NCBI GenBank assembly: GCA_945956915.1
Contig: CAMFJH010000004.1
Location: forward strand, 62,001-126,000
Direction: 5' to 3'
Origin: an uncultured Francisellaceae bacterium
GTDB lineage: Bacteria; Pseudomonadota; Gammaproteobacteria; UBA6186; Azoamicaceae
Length of the DNA: 64,000 nucleotides
Part shown: piece by piece, positions 57,501 through 64,000 of the stretch
Layout of the letters: each line of letters begins with the position of its first letter
Position numbering within the stretch: the stretch's first letter is position 1
The notes under the pieces: generated by a model
Databases searched by the model: none
What the model was told of the DNA's origin: nothing
Seen by the model: the letters and a program-made list of their open reading frames with translations, nothing else
Translations under genes and position numbers: made by a program

Positions 57501-60115
57501 CAGGCGTACTTTTAATGATAGGTAGAAAAGGGATAGGCAAATCCAGTCTTGTAAAAAAAGTTTTAGAAAAACTCAATCCTATTGAATACCTAGTACTCTC
57601 AGCTTCAGATCTTCTTAATGATGATTCTTTAAAAGTGATGCTTAAAAATGCACTTCATCTTATTAGCGCCATTCGGATTGTAATAATTGACAGTGCTGAA
57701 GCATTATCGCCGTTTTCAGATTCTATTAGAGAACTATTTAAATTTTTAATACAATCAAAAAAGACTATTGTACTTACTTCAACGCCAGGAATATATGATA
57801 ATAATGCAATTCAAAAATTGTTAGAGGGACATTGTGAAACAATTGTTATAGAGCCACTCTCGCTAAACGATGTTACGAAAAGCTTTCCTCAACTTCAATC
57901 ATTTGTCAGAAAAAAATCTTTTGCTACACTAGCTAGAATTCCTTTTTATATCTCTAGCCTTATTAATTTAACAGAAGCTCCAAACATCAATACAGTAGAG
58001 AATCTAGTAGAAGCTGATGCTTCTGAATTGGAATCTGAACTAATAAGGTCTGATATTGCAGGTAAAAGCCTCGGAAATTCATCTGCCCGACGTTTAGCAT
58101 GGCATCAATTAGCGTTTCAGATAGCTAGTTCTCAATATGGGATAAGCAAGGGAATTGAATATTCTAAAGCTTCTGTTGGTTTAACTTTACTCATGCAAGA
58201 TGACATTGTGACTCAAAAAAATAATCACTATCTATTTAAGCACGATCTTTATTTTGAACATGGATTAATGTCTTTTTGGACTCAAAAATGGGAAATTGCT
58301 TGCGTAGAAGGTAACACGTGTCAATTTTGGAAAGAGATACCACATTCTCTAAAGATTCAAGTATCAAAGGCTGCTTTAGATGAATGGTTACTAATACATC
58401 GACTACAACTTGAAGAAGATCTTCTACAACAAGTCGATATTATTGCAAATATGGAATACATTAATTCTATAATTGCAATGGCTATTATAACAGAATCTCA
58501 ACAATTATTAGCGAAATATCTCTCTATTAAGAATAGAAATTTTGATGTTGTATTACCTGGATTCTTTTATGGTTATTATAATGCAACACTGATAATGTTG
58601 GCAATATCAGAAAAAAAACCAACAGCATTAGCAATATTGTTACAAAATGGTTTATCTCCTCATCATCCAGAAGCAAAGATACTAAGAAAACTAAACTTGC
58701 TAACAGTTTGTCATAAATTAGAAAAAGAGCATTCTTGCAGCTCTTTATCTTCGGAATCTGAAGAACAAAATTTTTCTGATTCAGAAATTAGTTCTAATCT
58801 TGACTCTGATGATTCTGACAAGGATCTTTCAGAATTTTCACAAGAAGAAGATCTCGTTCAGAAATTTATAGATAATCCGAATAAATACTGGTTTTCTGGA
58901 TTTAATGAGGACCCGGTGGAATATGATTTTGATGGCAACTGGTATGCAAATCCAAAATTTGAAAAACGACCATCCAATATGTATTCATATATTCACCAGG
59001 CTGCTATTCAAGATATGACTTACTGTTTGATAGTATTATTGGATAGCTTTAACAAACGAGATGAATCTGAGTTAATTGAATTAACAAATAATTATCAAGA
59101 AACGCCATTGCATGTGGCTGTGCTAGAAAAATCAAAAAATGCAGTTGATGTTCTATTACGCAGAGGTGCTAATGTAAACTGTCGTGATTTTTGGGATGAA
59201 ACACCGCTTCATAATGCTGCTTATAATGGCGATGTAGAAATAGCAAAAAAATTATTAGAGAATGGAGCAGACCCTAATAATGTAAATAACTTTGGCTTAT
59301 CACCAGCACATATTGCTATGGTGCGCTTGAATTTCCCCTTAGTAACATTATTCTTTGAATATGGTGCTGACTTTATGCTTCTTACATTTGAAAAGAATTT
59401 TAATGAATCATTATCTATAGCAGATCTATTAGATCGCGTTAATGAAAATTTGCAAGAACACATTGAAGATTTTGTTATAGACTTAATTCCTCTTTTTAAT
59501 TTTGGGTACAAAACTAAGGATTATAATTGGGGGTGTAATTGTCCAAAAATAAATGAGGAAACCCGTAACGCTCAATTGCAACTGGTTGATGATTTTCTGG
59601 ATTTTGTAGATAACGTTAAAATATCTGAATTTGTGCCTCATTTCGATTATTATGATGCTGATACAAGACTAACATATATAATTCAAACTGGTGATTATGA
59701 AGAGTTGAATGATATGGAAGATTTTATACTAGAAGATCCGAATAATATTGCAGAAGTGTTAACAGCTGAGAACTTTGCACATATTAAAGAAGAGATTTTG
59801 GATCGTTGGTTCGAGGTAGCTTCAGAAGAGCAATGCCAAAATTTAAAAACTTATGGTAAATCGAATAATGATCAAGATGTGCTAGAACGATGTGTAGAAG
59901 AAGAGGAAATGTCTTTAACAGAGTTAACCATAAACAATGATACTAATGTGGGTACACTTCAACCAATTAACTCTTCTCAAAATAATATAGATATCTCGCT
60001 TTTATGGGCAGCTTCAGAATCGATTCCTCATTTGCGTACAAGACCTGTTCCTTCTGCTCCACCCGCTTTATTAGAAAATAGTGGCTTTACCGTTCACCCA
60101 AATAAGTCTGCATGA
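54581..60115 (+). CDS. Giant multidomain protein: CE-clan protease, PD-(D/E)XK nuclease, STAND NTPase, ankyrin repeats
   Basis: 1844 residues. Module 1 (about 220-345) looks like an Ulp1/SENP-type CE-clan cysteine protease: H248-W249, D273 (HDPFGGG), Q314, C320-G321; the Q-to-C distance is 6, as in Ulp1 and SENP2. Module 2 (about 560-640) is a PD-(D/E)XK nuclease: GFRGTEYQ (565-572), D605-D606, E622, Q625-C-K627 in YQCKYY, as in DUF4297/Avs effectors. A Lys-rich segment (about 655-670) follows. Module 3 is a STAND-like NTPase: Walker A GRKGIGKS (981-988), Walker B VIIDSAEAL (D1037), LARIPFYISSL, and a winged-helix-like YLFKHDLYFEHGL. An acidic Ser/Asp/Glu run lies at about 1384-1430. Module 4 holds ankyrin repeats with TPLH-type turns at 1508, 1541 and 1574 (33-residue spacing). 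It has a weak SD (GAGCC). No partner gene is evident. Confidence 0.85.
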   Translation: MEIELSLDQALNSKSQTSQQQSEKKTENEEILEPPNLSYAYDDDDIINRVNAELQLKNNNYYWYDSIRKEFNETNIIGNLSGCPIRLTMSPEIKNFADAIQKGNEVVIAKINGKFIIFYVKTINGNIDNITCDKNLEALFLPLTFDEKLLIKSQNEELYALIFESIVLAGGYTPPGPQVLSNFLIKLQQQRQIILSPALSNALTDITIALNPIIEHIQSYLVWVKKQPLLKDVMGMRLLFPYKLDGWHWNLGEVNFVFDKNKDIVSCTAVSHDPFGGGIIQEKLSLLMENLLQKLVDKSKIDINKTSTYKLPRQKKGVYCGIVVARDLLRRINNLPLDDPKYCEIYKDENKIRTEDMSLLKSFDITKFNTFFIKQKNNNFDHYRTDSESEAQLSSEDQLSLNKLLKETEVLELTQQELHTLFEILHQIPHDLSAYLGALKRELIKYKENFLSTRQEKYQKFLHIIYGMDLQTPNKEILKPEVLNGYRIALAKQLMEVLQSSKKNATNYSSCTINQAIGSSKLPSSIPAVSSNQTIDPIRVQSLIDSMPEPSKPPSYLMDHLLAAGFRGTEYQLLVFIDEILKKIVANPNIKFDASIEKAGYGNLDDIAIIEKNTSDEAIRIEAYQCKYYKEPIIIKDFLNDDKPQAKIPNAADTANTKKEKNSPNSKKIKNKKMHIGKFFLGWFKWDSGSPKVPRQDLHSIIISNTSIDNILRSCLVPQGNTFKPTFISRKEVIHFSPKSNYSMTLNFNFYKEKSHTVSKKIWTLLKEAGYINEEGTFTELLDLAEPKFRLELNNLPKDVTSESVVACLRELVNNFNKKTKDLYQLLYDQTWIYLKIKAPNEKFPEDEAGKHELFQSFLASVKFQVNQPSLAELETRIQKNLNTILKQQSDQIFVCLFYAVHEWFSRDYTDHKVPIFTQDLMFELLEQSKTRSRDVVLLQGWTQACLSRISYYSRQRWVWRSELPKIQEFIEKPGVLLMIGRKGIGKSSLVKKVLEKLNPIEYLVLSASDLLNDDSLKVMLKNALHLISAIRIVIIDSAEALSPFSDSIRELFKFLIQSKKTIVLTSTPGIYDNNAIQKLLEGHCETIVIEPLSLNDVTKSFPQLQSFVRKKSFATLARIPFYISSLINLTEAPNINTVENLVEADASELESELIRSDIAGKSLGNSSARRLAWHQLAFQIASSQYGISKGIEYSKASVGLTLLMQDDIVTQKNNHYLFKHDLYFEHGLMSFWTQKWEIACVEGNTCQFWKEIPHSLKIQVSKAALDEWLLIHRLQLEEDLLQQVDIIANMEYINSIIAMAIITESQQLLAKYLSIKNRNFDVVLPGFFYGYYNATLIMLAISEKKPTALAILLQNGLSPHHPEAKILRKLNLLTVCHKLEKEHSCSSLSSESEEQNFSDSEISSNLDSDDSDKDLSEFSQEEDLVQKFIDNPNKYWFSGFNEDPVEYDFDGNWYANPKFEKRPSNMYSYIHQAAIQDMTYCLIVLLDSFNKRDESELIELTNNYQETPLHVAVLEKSKNAVDVLLRRGANVNCRDFWDETPLHNAAYNGDVEIAKKLLENGADPNNVNNFGLSPAHIAMVRLNFPLVTLFFEYGADFMLLTFEKNFNESLSIADLLDRVNENLQEHIEDFVIDLIPLFNFGYKTKDYNWGCNCPKINEETRNAQLQLVDDFLDFVDNVKISEFVPHFDYYDADTRLTYIIQTGDYEELNDMEDFILEDPNNIAEVLTAENFAHIKEEILDRWFEVASEEQCQNLKTYGKSNNDQDVLERCVEEEEMSLTELTINNDTNVGTLQPINSSQNNIDISLLWAASESIPHLRTRPVPSAPPALLENSGFTVHPNKSA

Positions 60116-60273
60116 GTACCCAAACGAGTGAAAACAATTGCATCCTCATTTATTGATAAATTTCACAAAAATATATTAGTTGTTGCTGGGCATTTGAGTG
60201 AGTTATTAGTCCAAATTGCCAGAACTCGATAGTTTTCCCAAAAATTATTTTTAAACGCACCCTTACACCAAAA

Positions 60274-60342
60274 CATGTATAGAAAAACGTACTTTTCTAT
60301 ACATGTCCAAGATAACATATATAGAAAAACGCATTTTTCTAT
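60274..60342. repeat. Two related hairpins downstream of the giant gene
   Basis: CATGTATAGAAAA (60274-60286) pairs with TTTTCTATACATG (60293-60305) as a 13-bp stem. ATAGAAAAA (60321-60329) pairs with TTTTTCTAT (60334-60342) as a 9-bp stem. Both share the core ATAGAAAAACG...TTTTCTAT, so they look like repeats of one another. They lie between the giant gene and the tRNA gene and may act as terminators, though U-tracts are weak. Confidence 0.55.
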
Positions 60343-60381
60343 TTAAATCAACAAGCATAGAATGGATAAGGGTAGGGATCT

Positions 60382-60458
<77 letters not shown>

Positions 60459-60496
60459 GAAAAAACATTAAAGCCTATGATATCACACTATTTCCT

Positions 60497-62515
60497 CTAT
60501 TGTCCCTCTTTTTTTTCCTTTTCATTCTCCAAAAAGCTTCGAAGCTGATAGGCCCGGCTTGGCTGACGCAACTTCCTTAAGGCTTTGGCTTCTATTTGCC
60601 TAATACGCTCACGAGTAACATCGAACTGCTTGCCGACTTCTTCCAAAGTATGGTCCGTATTCATATCAATACCAAATCGCATTCGCAAAACTTTAGCTTC
60701 TCGAGTCGTTAAGCTAGACAATATTCGTCGGGTCGCTTCTTGTAATCCTGAAGCGGTTGCAAAGTCAGCAGGAGACACTTGCAATTCATCCTGAATAAAA
60801 TCACCTAAATGAGAGTCATCATCATCCCCTATAGGCGTTTCCATAGAAATAGGCTCTTTGGCAATTTTTTGTATCTTGCGAATTTTATCTTCCGGTAAGC
60901 CCATCCGTTTACCCACTTCTTCAGGAGTGGGCTCTCTACCCATCTCTTGGAGCATCTGCCTTTGAATACGATTGTGCTTATTAATCGTTTCTATCATGTG
61001 TACGGGAATACGAATCGTTCTGGCTTGATCTGCAATTGATCGCGTAATCGCTTGACGAATCCACCAGGTGGCATACGTAGAAAATTTATAACCCCGACGG
61101 TATTCAAACTTATCCACCGCCTTCATTAACCCAATATTACCTTCTTGAATTAAATCTAAAAACTGTAAACCACGATTGGTGTATTTTTTTGCAATAGAAA
61201 TTACCAAACGTAAATTGGCTTCGACCATATCCCGTTTGGCACGCTGTGCTTTTGCTTCCCCAACCGATAATCGACGGTTGAATTCCTTAATTTCAGAAAT
61301 CTCTAAGCCAAATTCATCCTCTATCGCTTCTAATTCCTGCTGAGCAGATAAAATCGTTTCTTGATTCGCAGCCAGAGCACCCGCGTATGCTGTTTTAGAT
61401 TCTATATGCTGTTGAACCCATAATTTATCTGTTTCATGACCTGGAAAAGAATTGATGAAAGTTTGTCGCGGCATTCTAAGCTGATTTACACAAAGATCCA
61501 TGATGACGCGCTCTTTTTCACGTACACGCTCTAACATTTCTCGCATATTTTGTGTTAAACGCTCAACCACTTTAGGAACCAATTTAAAACAAACTAAACA
61601 ATTCCCTAAGTTTTCAAATGCTGTTAATGTTTCTGGATCATGACGCCCTTTTTCTGTTGTTAATGTTTGAGCAATAGCAACCAAATCGCCTAATTCCGTA
61701 AATCGCTTACGCGCTTCTTTAAAGTCTAACTCGGTTTCAAAAGCCACGGCATCGACAGCATCATCTGTGCCTTCCACCGTTTCATCCAAAGCCATCGCAT
61801 CCGGATCTTTCACTTCTTCTAAGGTTACAGCTTCTCCCGCTTCTTCTGGCGCAAAAATAGAAGGTGCATTTGCAGAGACCGCAGCTACCGCATCAAAATC
61901 AATAAACCCATTCACCACATCGTTTATTTTTGTTTCGCCACTTTCAACTTTAGAAAACTCTTCCAGCAACAATGCGATCATCGGCGGATATTGCGCTAAT
62001 GAAAATAATACCTCATGCATACCTAATTCAATGCGCTTAGCTATCACAATTTCGCCTTGGCGAGTTAACAGCTCTACTGTGCCCATTTCACGCATATACA
62101 TTCTAACAGGATCGGTTGTTCTTCCTAATTCACTTTCGGGTGTTAAAAAAGCGGGGGGGCCTTCTTCCAATAAATCACGACCCAAGATCTTCTCTTCATC
62201 CATATCGGATAACATCATGGTGTCTAATTCAGAAGACATCTCGTATACGGTGATCCCCAAATCATCCAGGGATTGTACAATCTCGTCTATTTGCTCACGA
62301 TCAAGCAACTCTTCGGCCAAATAATCGGTTACTTCCGAATAGGTTAAATATCCCTTTTCTTTGCCCAGCGCTGCCAAAGCTTTAAGTTGCACAGCTTGTT
62401 GATCAAGTTCAACATCTATGCCCGTTTCAACATCAGCATCAGCATCAACATCAACATCTATATCCATCTCAGTATCAACAACCATTACATCAGTTTTTTT
62501 ATTCATAACATCCAT
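60497..62515 (-). CDS. rpoD: RNA polymerase sigma factor RpoD (sigma-70)
   Basis: The 672-residue sigma factor has region 1.1 ([18 protein letters not shown]), 1.2 ([13 protein letters not shown]), a long non-conserved insert, region 2 ([33 protein letters not shown]) and 4 ([29 protein letters not shown]). The N-terminal acid stretch contains a tandem Asp-Val/Asp-Ala run coded by hexamer-like repeats at 62428-62463. It is the gene after dnaG in the macromolecular-synthesis operon. The start may be MNKK at codon 4. Confidence 0.97.
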   Translation of the reverse strand: MDVMNKKTDVMVVDTEMDIDVDVDADADVETGIDVELDQQAVQLKALAALGKEKGYLTYSEVTDYLAEELLDREQIDEIVQSLDDLGITVYEMSSELDTMMLSDMDEEKILGRDLLEEGPPAFLTPESELGRTTDPVRMYMREMGTVELLTRQGEIVIAKRIELGMHEVLFSLAQYPPMIALLLEEFSKVESGETKINDVVNGFIDFDAVAAVSANAPSIFAPEEAGEAVTLEEVKDPDAMALDETVEGTDDAVDAVAFETELDFKEARKRFTELGDLVAIAQTLTTEKGRHDPETLTAFENLGNCLVCFKLVPKVVERLTQNMREMLERVREKERVIMDLCVNQLRMPRQTFINSFPGHETDKLWVQQHIESKTAYAGALAANQETILSAQQELEAIEDEFGLEISEIKEFNRRLSVGEAKAQRAKRDMVEANLRLVISIAKKYTNRGLQFLDLIQEGNIGLMKAVDKFEYRRGYKFSTYATWWIRQAITRSIADQARTIRIPVHMIETINKHNRIQRQMLQEMGREPTPEEVGKRMGLPEDKIRKIQKIAKEPISMETPIGDDDDSHLGDFIQDELQVSPADFATASGLQEATRRILSSLTTREAKVLRMRFGIDMNTDHTLEEVGKQFDVTRERIRQIEAKALRKLRQPSRAYQLRSFLENEKEKKEGQ

Positions 62516-62556
62516 CTCGTGATCTTAGATTAAGAACATGTAGAGCGAAAAATAAG

Positions 62557-64000
62557 CTAGTCTACCCGATCCTGCTCTCTTTTGTCCAATAAAAACTTTA
62601 GGTGAACTTTTTCACTTTCTGAAAGCTCCCCCACTCTTGCTTTGCCTAATAATGTTTCCATGGCTTGCTCTTGTACCCTTTCATCCAAACGTTGAATAGC
62701 ACCTATCAATTCCTGCTCCACACCATTGTCGGGAATACTCTCGACAAGGGCACTCAATTCATCCCAATTCACAGCCTCTGCCCATCCTGCAGACAATTCT
62801 TCCCGAATTGCCTCTTTCGATATCGCAGGCGAAGCGGTTATCAAATTCACCAATGCACACAGCAATGGAATACCAGGAATATCAACTCTCTTCAATGCTT
62901 CCGCGTTTTTAAGTCTACCAACCAACATTGGATAGTGGCCTAAAATTGCCACTGCACGAATGGCCGGTGAAAATAATGGTAGTCTAGATTTTGAAATAGA
63001 GTTAGGAAATTTAGTTCCAAATTCCACTTTTTTTAAATTATTTTTAGAAATCGGTTGAATACCCTGAATCTCCTGAATGCGCTGAGCAGAAAAGCCAGAT
63101 AACTCACCCAGTCGATCCCACATCATTTGTTGAAAAACACCCACTGGTAATAAAGCCAGCAAAGGCTTAGCTAAGTTAATTAGCTCTGCTCTTCCATCAA
63201 TCTGTGTTAAGTCTAATGATTTACTTAAAGTGTCAAATACAAAATCCGAAAGCGGTTGGGAATGTTGCAAGCGATCTAAAAATGCACCCCCACCTTCAGC
63301 ACGTACTAAAGAATCCGGATCACTGCCCTCAGGTAATAATGTAAAACGGACCCTACGCCCTTCTTTCATTTGAGGTAAACAACTTTTCATAGCACGGTGA
63401 GCCGCTTCTCGACCGGCTTTATCGCCATCAAAACATAAAATAATTTCAGGAACCGTACGAAATAAGCTTTCAAGATGTTTTTCTGAAAATGCTGTCCCCA
63501 AAGTAGCAACAACATTCGAAATACCAAACTGCGCTAAGCTCACCACATCTAAATACCCTTCCACCACAATTAAATGGCTTAAATTTCGGTTTTCTTGACG
63601 GGCTTCATATAAACCATACAGCTCGGTACCTTTGCTAAAAACAGGTGTCTCTGGAGAATTTAAGTACTTGGGCTCCCCAATGCCCGTCACACGCCCCCCA
63701 AAACCAACCACACGCCCCCGTTTGTCCCGAATGGGAAACATAATACGATCACGAAATCGATCGTAACAATGTGCCGCATCTTTCCGAATCACTAACCCTG
63801 CCTTAATTAAATCACGCTCTTCTACTGGAGGTTTGCCAATGGCTTTTAATAAACTGTCCCAAGCAGCAGGTGCAAAACCAATACCAAATTTTTTGGCAAT
63901 AATACCCGTTAAGCCCCTACCCTTTAAATATTCAATGGCTTTAGGTGCTGCAGGATGTTCACGCAATTGGCTTTGATAAAATTGCGCCGCTTTGCCCAAT
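62557..64000 (-). CDS. dnaG: DNA primase DnaG, 5' part outside window
   Basis: The C-terminal 480 residues of DnaG are visible; the N-terminal zinc finger lies beyond base 64000. The RNA-polymerase domain includes FGGRVTGIGEPKYLNSPET, the Toprim motifs LIVVEGYLDVVSLAQFG and CFDGDKAGREAA, and the C-terminal helicase-binding helical domain (LLGKARVGELSESEKVHLKF). It primes Okazaki fragments. It is 41 nt upstream of rpoD in the same operon. Confidence 0.97.
   Translation of the reverse strand, partial: LGKAAQFYQSQLREHPAAPKAIEYLKGRGLTGIIAKKFGIGFAPAAWDSLLKAIGKPPVEERDLIKAGLVIRKDAAHCYDRFRDRIMFPIRDKRGRVVGFGGRVTGIGEPKYLNSPETPVFSKGTELYGLYEARQENRNLSHLIVVEGYLDVVSLAQFGISNVVATLGTAFSEKHLESLFRTVPEIILCFDGDKAGREAAHRAMKSCLPQMKEGRRVRFTLLPEGSDPDSLVRAEGGGAFLDRLQHSQPLSDFVFDTLSKSLDLTQIDGRAELINLAKPLLALLPVGVFQQMMWDRLGELSGFSAQRIQEIQGIQPISKNNLKKVEFGTKFPNSISKSRLPLFSPAIRAVAILGHYPMLVGRLKNAEALKRVDIPGIPLLCALVNLITASPAISKEAIREELSAGWAEAVNWDELSALVESIPDNGVEQELIGAIQRLDERVQEQAMETLLGKARVGELSESEKVHLKFLLDKREQDRVD

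Overview
The window is AT-rich, densely coded, gammaproteobacterial chromosome. Core genes (dnaG-rpoD, spoT-rpoZ-gmk, hemC-hemD-hemX-hemY, hslVU, rpmB-rpmG, a lysidine-type tRNA-Ile2) are gammaproteobacterial in content and order. The leucine-rich-repeat and ankyrin proteins, a CE-clan cysteine protease domain, and several decaying genes point to a host-associated or intracellular lineage, most likely of the Legionellales/Coxiellales type. That placement is inference; no 16S or species marker is present.

Layout. 1-5300: accessory region with the end of an ABC-transporter substrate-binding protein, an AbiEi/AbiEii type IV toxin-antitoxin pair, a small ORF, a frameshifted LRR gene and an Rpn-type nuclease gene. 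5400-15600 (minus strand): a compact run read as MFS exporter, gmk, rpoZ, spoT, M20 peptidase, astA, astD, astB, ubiA, which joins the stringent-response enzyme to arginine catabolism. 15750-16440: AbrB/VapC module with a strong promoter and a palindromic operator. 16450-22010: xthA, rph, phosphohexomutase, dut, a TraT-like lipoprotein, rpmBG and birA. 22040-26780: an AAA/DUF4143 ATPase, a methyltransferase, a small unknown gene and an ABC-F factor. 26980-33140: one operon hslR-priA-kamA-like-SPOR-hslV-hslU.

33150-37500 is a graveyard of AAA ATPase genes: one intact, three broken, plus a NagZ-type hexosaminidase. 37700-42000: an autotransporter divergent from a lipoprotein hydrolase. 41900-45820: heme genes. 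45860-54220: a DUF2157 membrane protein, another AAA ATPase with a striking double operator, a DEAD-box helicase, an esterase, a frameshifted AAA ATPase behind a triple repeat, mutM, a SemiSWEET and a NADAR protein. 54581-60115 is a single 1844-codon gene. 60382-64000: tRNA-Ile2, rpoD and the 3' part of dnaG.

Main find. The 1844-residue protein combines four modules in one chain. It has an Ulp1/SENP-like CE-clan cysteine protease (H248-W249, D273, Q314, C320-G321), a PD-(D/E)XK nuclease with the QCK motif seen in DUF4297/Avs-type effectors (D605/D606, Q625-C-K627), a STAND-type NTPase (Walker A 981-988, D1037) and three 33-residue ankyrin repeats. This mixes parts of Avs-like antiphage STAND proteins with parts of the large reproductive-parasitism and deubiquitinase toxins of intracellular bacteria.

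A second theme is a family of AAA ATPases, seven copies in 64 kb with four broken. Each has its own unrelated palindrome or repeat cluster at its promoter, as expected of self-regulated, mobile, selfish-type genes.
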